Of a stretch of 64,000 nucleotides of DNA, positions 43,708 through 53,444 are shown piece after piece. Source of the stretch: Psychroserpens damuponensis. GTDB taxonomy: Bacteria > Bacteroidota > Bacteroidia > Flavobacteriales > Flavobacteriaceae. Location of the stretch: positions 62,001-126,000 of the forward strand of contig NZ_JXJO01000009.1 in the NCBI RefSeq assembly GCF_000826655.1. The letters run 5' to 3'. The notes beneath the pieces are model-generated. The model had not been told where the DNA came from. It did no database searches and worked only from the letters and a program-made list of their open reading frames with translations. The position numbers were made by a program, and so were the translations under genes. The stretch's first letter is position 1; every line of letters starts with the position of its first letter.

Positions 43708-46662
43708 ATGCGATATATATTGTCCTTTATTTTTTGCCTTACCCTTATACCAAACGTGATTGCTCAAGATGCGAGTCATCCTTTAGCGCATAAAAATTAT
43801 GAAGCGCAACAAAAATGGGTAGATAGTGTGTACAGTAAAATGTCTATCGAGGAAAAAGTGGGACAACTCTTTATGGTTAGAGCGTTTTCTGATGCTAAAA
43901 AATCTAATCAAACCGCTGTAGCCAATCTCATTAATAGATATCATATTGGAGGATTAATATTTTCTACTGGTGGACCTGTAGCTCAAGCGAAACAGAATAA
44001 TTTATACCAAGCTATTTCTAAAACACCTTTGTTAATAGGTATGGATGCAGAATGGGGTTTAAGTATGCGTTTAGATTCTACATACGCTTTTCCTTGGAAT
44101 ATGACTTTAGGTGCTATAAGTGATAATGCATTAGTTGAACGAACAGGATATCATATTGGTGAACATTGCAAACGTATTGGTGTGCATTTTAATTTTGCTC
44201 CAGTTGTAGATATTAATACAAATCCTAAAAATCCAATTATTGGTAATCGCTCTTTTGGAGAAGATCGAGATAACGTCACAGAAAAAGGACTAGCATTCAT
44301 GAAAGGTATGCAAGATGCAGGCGTATTAGCCAATGCTAAGCATTTTCCTGGACATGGTGATACAGATAGCGATTCTCATAAAACTTTACCAACGATCAAC
44401 TTTAATGAAAAACGTATAGATTCTATAGAATTATATCCTTATCGTGAGTTGATTAAAAAAGGCTTGTCTAGTGTCATGGTAGCGCATTTAAATGTGCCGA
44501 GTTTAGAGCCTCGTGATGGCTTTCCTTCATCATTATCAAAACATATTGTTACAGATATCTTAAAAGATAGCTTAGGATTTAAAGGACTTATTTTTACTGA
44601 TGCTCTAGAAATGAAAGGGGTTTCAAATTATAGTACGCCTGGCGAGATAGATTTAGCAGCTTTAAAAGCGGGAAATGACGTGTTGCTCATTTCCGAAGAT
44701 GTACCAAAAGCAATTGCGAAAATTATTGAAGCCTATAATAACAAAGAAATTACCGAAGAACGTCTAGCGCACTCTGTAAAGAAAATATTAATGGCAAAAT
44801 TTAAAGTAGGTTTAGATCATTATGAACCTATTGGTACTTCAACCTTAGTAGAAGATTTAAATCGTTTAAAGGATGACGTCTTGTATGAAGAATTAATGGA
44901 AGCTTCAACAACTGTTCTAAAAAACAAAGAACATGTTTTACCTCTACGGAATTTAGAAACTAAGAAAATTGCTTACGTAGAATTAGGCGATAGCTCAGGA
45001 TCTACATTTTATAATGAGCTTAAAAAGTATGCCAAAGTTCATAGAGTGCAAGCTAATAGATTAGATGAACTTATTACCAAACTTCAAAATTATAATACGG
45101 TTATTGTTGGGTTTCATAAAAAGAATGATAATCCGTGGCAAGGTTATAAGTTTAAAGATAAAGAGCTAGTATGGTTGTATGAAATTGCTAGAACTAATAC
45201 AGTAATACTTGATGTTTTTGCGAGACCATATGCGATGATTGATTTGTCTACCACAGAGAATATTGAAGGTATCATAATGAGTTATCAAAATAGTGATATT
45301 GCCCAACAAATATCTGCGCAAACTATTTTTGGAGGTGTTGCTGCTAAAGGAACCATTCCTGTGTCTTTAGGTGAGCATTTTAAAGTTGGTGATGGTATAA
45401 AATATACCGCAATGCAATCACTTAGCTATGGTTTACCAGAACGCGTTGGGATGAGTTCAAAAAAACTAGAACGTTTAGATTCTATTGCGCAATATGCTGT
45501 TGATCAAAAAATGACACCTGGTATTCAATTATTAGTTGCGCGTAAAGGAAAAGTGATTTACAATAAAAATTTTGGAAAGCATACCTATGATGGTAAAGAA
45601 AAAGTAACATTTGAAGATATGTATGATGTGGCTTCTCTCACTAAAATTTTAGCAACACTTCCGTTATTAATGGAGCTAGAAGAAAAGAAAGCTTTGTCTT
45701 TAAACACAAAATTATCTCAAATACTACCTGAATATTTAAATACAAATAAAAAGAATGTGACTATAAAGCAAATGTTATCACATTATGCACGATTGCGACC
45801 TTGGGTTCCATTTTATGTAGCAACTTTAGATTCTGCCACGAGAAAACCAGATCCAAAATATTACAGACGCACAGCAACGCCAAAATTTAATATTAAAGTG
45901 GCTGAACAAATGTATTTACGATCAGACTATCCAGACTCTATTCAAAAAATAATAAGAGAAACCGATTTACTTTCAACGCAACGCTATCGTTACAGTGATT
46001 TGCCTTATTACATTTTAAAAAAATATATCGAAGGGTATTACAAAAAGCCATTAGATGAGTTGGTGCAAGAACATTTTTACAAGTCGTTAGGTGCTAATTA
46101 TACAACGTATAATCCGTCGCCAAAGTTTTCAGACCGCAATTTGATCCCTACAGAAGTAGATGATTATTATAGATATAAAGAAGTACGTGGTTATGTTCAC
46201 GATATGGGAGCTGCAATGCAGAACGGAGTAGGAGGACATGCAGGTGTTTTTAGTAATGCAAATGATGTGGCTAAAATTATGCAAATGTATTTGCAAAAAG
46301 GGTTCTATGGTGGTAAACGATATTTAAAACCAGAAACCATAGATAAATTTAATACCACATATTATAAGCATAAAAATGTAAGGCGAGGCATTGGTTTCGA
46401 CAAACCACAATTAGGAGAAGAAGGTCCAACATGTGGTTGTTTGTCTATGAAGAGTTTTGGGCATTCTGGATTTACAGGAACCTATGCTTGGGCAGATCCT
46501 GATGAAGAATTAGTGTATATCTTTTTAGCGAATAGAACCTATCCTAAAGCAGGTAAAAATAGATTGCTAAAAGAAAACATTAGAACAGAAATACAACGAT
46601 TAATTTACGAAGCCATTATTGTTGAAGATGATAATGAAACGATAGTAAGCCAAAGTAATTAA
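43708..46662 (+). CDS. GH3 beta-N-acetylglucosaminidase (NagZ-type) fused to serine hydrolase
   Basis: A 984-residue exported fusion. After a signal peptide (about 1-19), residues 30-400 form a GH3 domain with AKHFPGHGDTDSDSHKTLP (NagZ-type catalytic His/Asp loop) and GLIFTDALEMKGV (nucleophile Asp). Residues from about 590 form a beta-lactamase-like/AmpH-type domain with ASLTK (SxxK), YSD and HSGFTG. It would cleave GlcNAc-containing peptidoglycan fragments while the second domain acts on peptides or esters. The fusion is known in Bacteroidota. A TTTCCGAAG word is at 44690. Confidence 0.9.
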   Translation: MRYILSFIFCLTLIPNVIAQDASHPLAHKNYEAQQKWVDSVYSKMSIEEKVGQLFMVRAFSDAKKSNQTAVANLINRYHIGGLIFSTGGPVAQAKQNNLYQAISKTPLLIGMDAEWGLSMRLDSTYAFPWNMTLGAISDNALVERTGYHIGEHCKRIGVHFNFAPVVDINTNPKNPIIGNRSFGEDRDNVTEKGLAFMKGMQDAGVLANAKHFPGHGDTDSDSHKTLPTINFNEKRIDSIELYPYRELIKKGLSSVMVAHLNVPSLEPRDGFPSSLSKHIVTDILKDSLGFKGLIFTDALEMKGVSNYSTPGEIDLAALKAGNDVLLISEDVPKAIAKIIEAYNNKEITEERLAHSVKKILMAKFKVGLDHYEPIGTSTLVEDLNRLKDDVLYEELMEASTTVLKNKEHVLPLRNLETKKIAYVELGDSSGSTFYNELKKYAKVHRVQANRLDELITKLQNYNTVIVGFHKKNDNPWQGYKFKDKELVWLYEIARTNTVILDVFARPYAMIDLSTTENIEGIIMSYQNSDIAQQISAQTIFGGVAAKGTIPVSLGEHFKVGDGIKYTAMQSLSYGLPERVGMSSKKLERLDSIAQYAVDQKMTPGIQLLVARKGKVIYNKNFGKHTYDGKEKVTFEDMYDVASLTKILATLPLLMELEEKKALSLNTKLSQILPEYLNTNKKNVTIKQMLSHYARLRPWVPFYVATLDSATRKPDPKYYRRTATPKFNIKVAEQMYLRSDYPDSIQKIIRETDLLSTQRYRYSDLPYYILKKYIEGYYKKPLDELVQEHFYKSLGANYTTYNPSPKFSDRNLIPTEVDDYYRYKEVRGYVHDMGAAMQNGVGGHAGVFSNANDVAKIMQMYLQKGFYGGKRYLKPETIDKFNTTYYKHKNVRRGIGFDKPQLGEEGPTCGCLSMKSFGHSGFTGTYAWADPDEELVYIFLANRTYPKAGKNRLLKENIRTEIQRLIYEAIIVEDDNETIVSQSN

Positions 46663-46692
46663 GTTTATAATCTAGAAAATAGTATAAAGACA

Positions 46693-47829
46693 ATGCGAAT
46701 AGGAATAGTATGTTACCCAACCTTTGGAGGAAGTGGAGTTGTAGCCACAGAGTTAGGATTAGAACTTTCCAAGCGAGGTCACGAAATACATTTTATAACC
46801 TATAGTCAACCAGTTCGTTTAGAATTGTTGAGTCATAATGTACATTATCATGAAGTTAATGTTCCAGAATATCCGCTGTTTTTATATCAACCGTATGAGT
46901 TAGCATTATCTAGTAAATTGGTAGATATGGTAAAGCTTCATAAAATTGAAATTTTACATGTGCACTACGCTATTCCTCATGCATATGCAGCTTATATGGC
47001 TAAAAAAATGTTGCAAGAAGAAGGAATCTATGTGCCTATAGTAACCACACTTCATGGTACAGATATTACGCTTGTTGGTAGTCATCCATTTTATAAACCT
47101 GCAGTAACATTTAGCATTAATAAATCAGATGCTGTAACATCTGTGTCTCAAAGTTTAAAGGAAGACACGTTGCGCTTATTTGAAATTAAAAAAGACATTC
47201 ATGTCGTGCCTAACTTTATAGATTTAGTGAAGTATGCACCTAAATTTACAGATTGCCAACGAGCAATGATGGCTACAGATGACGAGAAAATAATTACGCA
47301 TATTTCTAATTTTAGAGAGGTAAAGCAAATACCTGATGTGATTAAAATATTTCATAAAATCCAAAAAGAAATTCCCGCTAAACTAATGATGGTTGGTGAA
47401 GGCCCAGAACGAGAACCAGCAGAACGTTTATGTGAAAAGTTAGGTATAAGTGATAAGGTTGTTTTCTTCGGAAATAGTAATGAAATAGACAAAATACTCT
47501 GTTTTAGTGATTTATTTCTATTACCATCCTTAACCGAGAGTTTTGGATTATCAGCTTTAGAAGCTATGGCATCTGGAGTGCCAGTAATATCAAGTAATAC
47601 AGGAGGTATACCAGAAGTAAATGAACATGGCGTTTCGGGCTATTTAAGTGAAATAAATGATGTAGATGATATGTCTAAAAATGCACTCAAAATATTAAAA
47701 GATCCTAATCTTTTAGATGCGTTTAAAAAGAATGCAAAAGTGGTTGCTAATAAATTTGGAATACTTGAAGTTGTACCTCAATATGAAGCCATTTATGAAG
47801 ACACTTTAAAACAGTGTATGGTACTTTAA
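46693..47829 (+). CDS. bshA: N-acetyl-alpha-D-glucosaminyl L-malate synthase
   Basis: BshA transfers GlcNAc from UDP-GlcNAc to L-malate, the first step of bacillithiol synthesis. The 378-residue GT4 enzyme opens with the typical CYPTFGGSGVVATELG (7-22) and has THLHGTDITLVGSHPFY-like and EGPEREPAE segments, and the EX7E region TESFGLSALEAMASGVP (about 277-293). Start is 30 bases after the preceding stop. bshB and bshC are not in the window. A CTTCGGAAA word is at 47466. Confidence 0.95.
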   Translation: MRIGIVCYPTFGGSGVVATELGLELSKRGHEIHFITYSQPVRLELLSHNVHYHEVNVPEYPLFLYQPYELALSSKLVDMVKLHKIEILHVHYAIPHAYAAYMAKKMLQEEGIYVPIVTTLHGTDITLVGSHPFYKPAVTFSINKSDAVTSVSQSLKEDTLRLFEIKKDIHVVPNFIDLVKYAPKFTDCQRAMMATDDEKIITHISNFREVKQIPDVIKIFHKIQKEIPAKLMMVGEGPEREPAERLCEKLGISDKVVFFGNSNEIDKILCFSDLFLLPSLTESFGLSALEAMASGVPVISSNTGGIPEVNEHGVSGYLSEINDVDDMSKNALKILKDPNLLDAFKKNAKVVANKFGILEVVPQYEAIYEDTLKQCMVL

Positions 47830-48443
47830 ATTAGATATAACAAATTACCTATACCAACAACACCTGTTAAGCACCCAATAATAAAATTCAATTTTGTAGC
47901 TATATACGTTAATTTATGTTCTATCCTGCTCGCTATAGTTGCATATAAAGCATAAATGGTGAATGAACCAATAGTGGATCCTATAGAAAAGTAGAAGCTA
48001 TTAAGTAATGTGTATTCAAAGTAGTCTAAACCAATTAAAAAAGATATTGTCGTAAAGTAAAAGGGAATAGCGAATGTGTTTAACAATGACATGCCTATAC
48101 CATGTAAATATGCTCTAGACTTTTTTATATCTACCTTTTTTTGATGTTGTTTTTTTGTAAAGTGTAATCTAAAAAAGTTGATAGATAAAAGAATTAAAAT
48201 GCCAGTTCCAATTTTTTGAATGATGGTTATATATTCTGAGTTTTTCATTAAAACACTAGATAAATAAGCGCCAATATTAGCTTGAAAAAATAATACAGTT
48301 GCAAAACCTCCAATTAAATAGTAAGCCGATTTCCGACCACTCTTTAAACTAAATTTTACAACCGTTAAATTTAAAAAACTAGGACTAAGGCTACCAGTGG
48401 CAGCAATTGCAAATCCTAAAATAATACAAGTAAGTATAATCAT
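47826..48443 (-). CDS. LysE family exporter
   Basis: A 205-residue protein with six membrane helices. The first helix region GFAIAATGSLSPSFLNLTVVKFSLKSG carries the family-like GxxxPS/N-(F/L)-x pattern, and the third region is followed by a basic loop (KKQHQKKVDIKKS). LysE/RhtB proteins export amino acids. It overlaps the bshA 3' end by four bases on the opposite strand. Substrate unknown. Confidence 0.85.
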   Translation of the reverse strand: MIILTCIILGFAIAATGSLSPSFLNLTVVKFSLKSGRKSAYYLIGGFATVLFFQANIGAYLSSVLMKNSEYITIIQKIGTGILILLSINFFRLHFTKKQHQKKVDIKKSRAYLHGIGMSLLNTFAIPFYFTTISFLIGLDYFEYTLLNSFYFSIGSTIGSFTIYALYATIASRIEHKLTYIATKLNFIIGCLTGVVGIGNLLYLI

Positions 48444-48467
48444 ATAAATGTTTTGAGTAAGGTAAGT

Positions 48468-48977
48468 TTAAAAGTCCATGATCCAATCATCGATATCTTT
48501 GTCGTCGCTACCATGTAATACAGATATATCTCCAGTTGACTCAAAAATAACCGCTTTAACTTCAGATAGTTGTATAACGTTAGCCTCTCTAAGTTTTGCT
48601 TTAAGATCAGATTCGGTAACATGACATCGTTGTAAGCTGCCTTCTATTATTTTACCATCCTTCATGAGTAACGTTGGTTTGTTATCCATTATTTGTTCTA
48701 CCCATTTAAGTCGTCTAGCAAAGGCAACACTTATTTGTATCACATAAATACTTAATAAACCAATAATACCTTGTTGTAAAGACACAGATTTAGACACAAT
48801 AACAGTAGCGATAATAGACCCTATGGCTACGGTTATAGCAAAATCAAAACTAGACATTTTGGAGAAACTACGTTTTCCGCTTATTCGCGTCATGATCACT
48901 AGCGCAATGTAAATGCCTATAGCTGTTAGTATAATGGCAATTAAACTTTCCGAAGATATTGAAAACCACTCTTTCAT
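48468..48977 (-). CDS. DUF421/YetF-like membrane protein
   Basis: I place the start at the ATG at 48975-48977 (MKEWFSISSESLIAI), giving 170 residues, the usual family size; an open frame up to 49124 would overlap the divergent gene by seven bases and add a 49-residue hydrophobic segment. The product has about three helices and then the DUF421 cytoplasmic domain with MDNKPTLLMKDGKIIEGSLQ and TESDLKAKLRE. Function is unknown in the family. A TTTCCGAAG word is at 48947. Confidence 0.85.
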   Translation of the reverse strand: MKEWFSISSESLIAIILTAIGIYIALVIMTRISGKRSFSKMSSFDFAITVAIGSIIATVIVSKSVSLQQGIIGLLSIYVIQISVAFARRLKWVEQIMDNKPTLLMKDGKIIEGSLQRCHVTESDLKAKLREANVIQLSEVKAVIFESTGDISVLHGSDDKDIDDWIMDF

Positions 48978-49117
48978 AATTTTAGATTTTGTTAGGGTTC
49001 TAAAATAGGGAATAGAATAACTGCATACAATTATCCAAACTGATACGGTTAATAGTATTAGCAATAGAATTAATATTTGTTGTATTTTATCATGATTTTT
49101 GAACAAACGCAAAACAC

Positions 49118-50638
49118 ATGGCAATTTTAGGAAGCATAATCAAAGGGATTATAAATTTAAAGGATACGTTTACTTCGGAAACTTCTCCTGTAGAAAATCA
49201 GCAAAACACATTAAAATTATTGCTAGACACAGCAAAAGACACACAGTTTGGAAAGTATTATAATTTTAAATCTATTTTAGAATCTGATGATATTGAAAAC
49301 AGCTTTGCAGAATTAATTCCTTATTTCGATTACAATAAAATGAATGATGATTGGTGGCATAAACTTCATGAAGATGAGCATGATGTTACTTGGCCTGGAA
49401 ATCCGTCATATTTTGCATTAAGTTCTGGTACAACGGGTAAAACGAGTAAACGTATTCCTGTTACAAATGATATGATTGAAGCGATTAGACAATCTGGTAT
49501 CAAACAAGTGTTTGCCCTTAATAATTTTGATTTGCCTGCCGATTTTTTTGAAAAAGAAATCATGATGTTGGGAAGTTCAACAGATTTAGACGAAAAAGAT
49601 GATCATCTCGAAGGCGAGATTAGTGGTATTAGTGCAAGTAGAATTCCGTCATGGTTTAGAAGCTATTACAAACCAGGCGAAGAGATTGCTAAAATTGATG
49701 ATTGGGACGATCGTGTGCAACGTATTGCTGAGCGCGCAAAAGATTGGGATATTGGAGCACTAAGTGGTATTCCATCTTGGATAGAGCTTATGCTTCAAAA
49801 AGTTATTACCTATCATAAACTTGATAATATTCATGATATTTGGCCTAACTTACAAGTATATACCTCAGGTGGAGTAGCTTTTGGCCCTTATAAAAAAAGC
49901 TTTCAAGCTTTATTGGGCAAACCGGTGACTGTTATAGATACATATTTAGCCAGCGAAGGTTATATAGCGACACAAGTGCGTCCAGAAACCGACGCTATGC
50001 AGTTAAATACAGATACTGGTATCTATTTTGAATTTGTTCCATTTAAACCAGAATATATTAATGAAGATGGATCATTAACTAATGATGCTCCTGCGTTAAC
50101 TTTAAACGAGGTTGAATTAGATCAAGATTATGCTTTAATCATAAGTACAGTTAGTGGAGCTTGGCGCTATTTAATTGGTGATACCATCGAATTTACCGAT
50201 ATCGAACGTGCAGAAATTAAGATTACTGGTCGTACAAAATTCTTCTTAAATACTGTTGGTTCTCAATTGTCGGTAAATAAAATGGATGCTGCAATGCGCG
50301 AATTAGAAGAGAAATTTGATACTACAATACCAGAATACACCATTTGCGCTAAACGAGGTGATGATGGCGAGTTTTATCATTTTTGGTATTTAGGCACTGA
50401 GCTAGATCAAAAACATCAAGACGCGGTAGCTAAGGCATTAGATCACAGTTTGCAAAATGCAAATAAAAATTATAAAGTGGCTAGAGGTAAAGCATTGCAT
50501 GGTGTAGTTGTGCATTTAATTGCTCCAGATAAATTCTATGATTGGAATGCTAAGAATAAGAAAAAAGGCGGACAAGTAAAAATGGAACGGGTCATGGGAG
50601 AGGACAAATTTAACGATTGGGAAGCTTTTGTAAGCTAG
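49118..50638 (+). CDS. GH3 auxin-responsive promoter family (acyl-adenylate-forming) protein
   Basis: The 506 residues fit the bacterial relatives of plant GH3 enzymes, ATP-dependent acyl/amino-acid ligases. FALSSGTTGKTSKRIPVT (about 104-121) is the phosphate-binding motif, VYTSGGVAFGPY and TYLASEGYIA (about 274-283) are the next conserved parts, and LIGDTIEFTDIE (about 350) and ITGRTKFFLN follow. The acyl and amino-acid partners are unknown. It starts 140 bases from the divergent DUF421 gene. A CTTCGGAAA word is at 49173 (codons Thr-Ser-Glu). Confidence 0.9.
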   Translation: MAILGSIIKGIINLKDTFTSETSPVENQQNTLKLLLDTAKDTQFGKYYNFKSILESDDIENSFAELIPYFDYNKMNDDWWHKLHEDEHDVTWPGNPSYFALSSGTTGKTSKRIPVTNDMIEAIRQSGIKQVFALNNFDLPADFFEKEIMMLGSSTDLDEKDDHLEGEISGISASRIPSWFRSYYKPGEEIAKIDDWDDRVQRIAERAKDWDIGALSGIPSWIELMLQKVITYHKLDNIHDIWPNLQVYTSGGVAFGPYKKSFQALLGKPVTVIDTYLASEGYIATQVRPETDAMQLNTDTGIYFEFVPFKPEYINEDGSLTNDAPALTLNEVELDQDYALIISTVSGAWRYLIGDTIEFTDIERAEIKITGRTKFFLNTVGSQLSVNKMDAAMRELEEKFDTTIPEYTICAKRGDDGEFYHFWYLGTELDQKHQDAVAKALDHSLQNANKNYKVARGKALHGVVVHLIAPDKFYDWNAKNKKKGGQVKMERVMGEDKFNDWEAFVS

Positions 50639-50640
50639 CG

Positions 50641-51276
50641 TTAGTCTTTAATTAAAAGGCTATCTCTAGTTTGAACAAGCTCCATGATTTCCTCGGGAGA
50701 TAGATAGTATTTTTTTATTCTATTTTTATAGGTTTCTGTAATATCAGCATGATTTAAAATAAAATCTTTGGTTTTTAATATGTAATCTTCCATGCCATGA
50801 GATACAGCAAAACCATCGGCTGCACGCTCGGCTTCAATAATATGATTGTCTGATAATAAGTATTTAATCCCAAACCATATTAAATTAAGCTTATTTCGGT
50901 CTTGATAATCCATAATATGTCCTAATTCATGGCCAATCCAACCCGTAAAAATATCAAAAGGGATATCTCTAGTTCTAAATGTTGTATCTGAAATTTTGAA
51001 CGTTTCACTAATTAAAATAACATACTTACGATTTTTTTTACTTCGGAAAAAACTGCCAAACCTAGGTCGAGCTTGCATTGTTGATTTTTTAATAGTCTTC
51101 TTAAACCTAAACTCAATATGTATAGTCTCTAATTGCGGATAGTAAGCTAAGGCTGTATTCACTTGTTTAGTTATAGAATCTGGTATAATATGTTGTGCAC
51201 TCATAAAGGAACTTATAGTTAGAATTAAAACGTGTAAGATTAATTTCATTACGCCTAAGTTTAGGTATTTCTTCAT
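50641..51276 (-). CDS. Exported zinc metallopeptidase-like protein (HEXXH)
   Basis: The open frame reaches 51408, but that overlaps the divergent gene; I choose ATG at 51276 (MKKYLNLGVMKLILHVLILT), with 51249 also possible, giving a signal peptide ending in MSAQ. HELGH is in the mature protein (GWIGHELGHIMDY) and is followed about 30 residues later by IIEAERAADGFAVSHG, an ExxAD-type third zinc-ligand region, as in gluzincin-like or ImmA-type peptidases. The 212-residue product is exported. Substrate unknown. Confidence 0.72.
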   Translation of the reverse strand: MKKYLNLGVMKLILHVLILTISSFMSAQHIIPDSITKQVNTALAYYPQLETIHIEFRFKKTIKKSTMQARPRFGSFFRSKKNRKYVILISETFKISDTTFRTRDIPFDIFTGWIGHELGHIMDYQDRNKLNLIWFGIKYLLSDNHIIEAERAADGFAVSHGMEDYILKTKDFILNHADITETYKNRIKKYYLSPEEIMELVQTRDSLLIKD

Positions 51277-51406
51277 GTAAAGATTGCAATTTTTAAAGTA
51301 ATTATTAACGCATTTGAAAAACGATGTTGTTTCAAACATATGTTTAAAAATAATTAGTATTATGTTTGAAAAATTACGATCTTTATCGTTTAAATTAATT
51401 CTACTC

Positions 51407-52669
51407 ATGTCTTTTCAACGTACACAGGAAAAATTAAAAATTCTAGCAGATGCAGCCAAGTATGATGTATCATGCTCGTCTAGTGGAAGTAATAGAACGA
51501 ACAAAAACAAAGGTTTGGGAGATTCTACCGGAATGGGTATTTGTCATTCTTACACTGAGGACGGTCGTTGTGTCTCTTTACTAAAAATTTTACTTACCAA
51601 TCATTGTATTTTTGATTGCGCGTATTGTGTAACTAGAAAAAGTAATGATATAAAACGTGCCGCTTTTAAAGTTCAAGAAGTGGTGGATCTCACCATCAAT
51701 TTTTATAGACGTAATTATATTGAAGGCTTGTTTTTAAGTTCGGGAATATTTAAAAATGCAGATTATACCATGGAAAGGCTCGTTTCCGTAGCAAAAAAAT
51801 TAAGGTTAGAAGAAAACTTTAATGGCTACATTCATTTAAAATCAATCCCTGGAGCGTCAGATGAATTAATGAGAGAAGCAGGTTTGTATGCAGATAGGTT
51901 GAGTGTGAATATAGAAATACCCACTGAGGCAGGTTTAAAAAAATTAGCACCAGATAAAAATAGAGCAGATTTTATAAAGCCTATGGTTAAGGTGAAAAAT
52001 GAAATTATACAGTATAAAGCTGAAAAGAAACTTATTAAAAGCACACCAAAATATGCGCCTGCAGGTCAAAGCACACAAATGATAATTGGTGCTAGTGACG
52101 AAAATGATTTTCAAATAATGCAAACGTCTAATCATTTTTATAAATCATATAATCTAAAACGTGTTTACTATTCTGGCTATGTCCCAATAAGCTATGACAA
52201 TCGTTTACCTCAAATTGGGAGCGCAGTACCTATGCTTAGAGAAAATAGATTATATCAAACCGATTGGCTCATGCGTTTTTATGGTTTTGATGTTAGTGAA
52301 ATATTAAATGCACAACATCAGCATTTAGATTTAGATATTGATCCTAAATTGAGTTGGGCTTTGAGAAACCTTCATGAATTCCCTGTAGATGTCAATACTG
52401 CAGATAAACGAATGTTGGCAAGAATACCAGGTTTAGGTATGAAATCGGTGTATAAAATTTTAAACGCGAGACGTTTTAGACGTTTAAATTGGGAGCATCT
52501 TAAAAAAATAGGTATTGCTTTAAATAGAGCACAGTATTTTATGGTTTGTGAGAGTAATCAATTTGAACGACGAGATCTTTCTGCAGAAAAAATAAAAGGG
52601 TTAATACTGCAAAATTCTACGAGCAAATACACCAAGACCTTAAGTAACCAATTGAGCTTATTTGGATAG
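51407..52669 (+). CDS. Putative DNA modification/repair radical SAM protein (TIGR03916-type)
   Basis: I place the start at ATG 51407 (MSFQRTQEKLKILADAAKYD), matching the family's beginning; the longer frame from 51314 would overlap the divergent metallopeptidase gene. The 420 residues have the radical SAM motif in LTNHCIFDCAYC (CxxxCxxC; about 66-73), SSSGSNR near residue 23, and a C-terminal helix-hairpin-helix-like segment (LARIPGLGMKSVYKILNARR), a DNA-binding module. It is immediately followed by the TIGR03915-type gene without a gap. The chemistry is unknown. Confidence 0.87.
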   Translation: MSFQRTQEKLKILADAAKYDVSCSSSGSNRTNKNKGLGDSTGMGICHSYTEDGRCVSLLKILLTNHCIFDCAYCVTRKSNDIKRAAFKVQEVVDLTINFYRRNYIEGLFLSSGIFKNADYTMERLVSVAKKLRLEENFNGYIHLKSIPGASDELMREAGLYADRLSVNIEIPTEAGLKKLAPDKNRADFIKPMVKVKNEIIQYKAEKKLIKSTPKYAPAGQSTQMIIGASDENDFQIMQTSNHFYKSYNLKRVYYSGYVPISYDNRLPQIGSAVPMLRENRLYQTDWLMRFYGFDVSEILNAQHQHLDLDIDPKLSWALRNLHEFPVDVNTADKRMLARIPGLGMKSVYKILNARRFRRLNWEHLKKIGIALNRAQYFMVCESNQFERRDLSAEKIKGLILQNSTSKYTKTLSNQLSLFG

Positions 52670-53443
52670 ATGCAAGATAAAACACTTATTTACGACGGCA
52701 CTTTTGATGGGTTTCTAAGCGCAGTTTTTTATGTGTTTGAGCACAAACTTACACATGTAAGCATTGAACATGAGTGTACAGCACAAAGTGGTTTGTTTGC
52801 TGAAACGATCTCAATTATAACTGAAGAGAACAAAGCAAACCGCGTATACAAAGGTCTTAAAACAAAACTATCTTCATCTCATACACACCAAATGTATTAT
52901 GCTTTTTTAAGCGAACAGATAGGTGTTGAAAACTTATTATTAGACTACATAAAATATGTGTTTTCTAATACCGTTAGCGTTGGTAAAGATTATTCACATG
53001 CATCGGTTTTAAAGGTTGCTCAAATTGCAAAAATGGTAGGTAGAGAAAAACACCGCATGGAAGCTTTTGTGCGATTTAGATTAACCAAAGACTCTATTTA
53101 TTTTGCAAGCATAGAGCCCGATTTTAATGTTTTACCTCTCATTTCAAAACATTTTAGAAAACGGTATGCAGATCAAAAATGGATGATTTATGATATAAAA
53201 CGTCATTATGGTTTGTATTATGATTTAGAACATGTTGAAATCGTTAATATGGAATTTCCTAAATTATTTGATTTTACAAAAACAGACTCCTCTTTTTTTG
53301 CTGAGCAAGAATTTGAATTTCAACAATTATGGAAAGATTATTTTAAAAGTACAAACATCGCTTCTAGAAAAAATATGAAGCTTCATATTAGGCATGTACC
53401 AAAACGCTATTGGAAATATTTAAGTGAAAAACAACCAGATTAA
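52670..53443 (+). CDS. TIGR03915-type putative DNA repair partner protein
   Basis: The ATG directly abuts the stop of the radical SAM gene, so the two are coupled. The 257-residue product starts TLIYDGTFDGFLSAVFYVFEHK, typical of the family, and has conserved-looking VGREKHRMEAFVRF (about 122-135) and a C-terminal RHVPKRYWKYL. Families TIGR03915 and TIGR03916 usually occur together and, in other genomes, with or fused to uracil-DNA-glycosylase-like proteins. No catalytic motif is assigned here. Confidence 0.85.
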   Translation: MQDKTLIYDGTFDGFLSAVFYVFEHKLTHVSIEHECTAQSGLFAETISIITEENKANRVYKGLKTKLSSSHTHQMYYAFLSEQIGVENLLLDYIKYVFSNTVSVGKDYSHASVLKVAQIAKMVGREKHRMEAFVRFRLTKDSIYFASIEPDFNVLPLISKHFRKRYADQKWMIYDIKRHYGLYYDLEHVEIVNMEFPKLFDFTKTDSSFFAEQEFEFQQLWKDYFKSTNIASRKNMKLHIRHVPKRYWKYLSEKQPD

Positions 53444-53444
53444 T

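Larger units (their letters stand above)
11597..51791. repeat. One-base variant CTACGGAAA / TTTCCGTAG (seven copies seen)
   Basis: Exact copies start at 11597, 11950, 14601, 18488, 19753, 36406 and 51783. It differs from the main word only at the third base and has the same four G/C bases, so it should be equally rare by chance. It therefore looks like a tolerated variant of the same signal. Confidence 0.55.

Noticed and set aside
49118-49124. Start of the DUF421 gene at 49124
   Set aside because: It overlaps the divergent gene and adds a segment atypical for the family; the ATG at 48977 gives the normal length.
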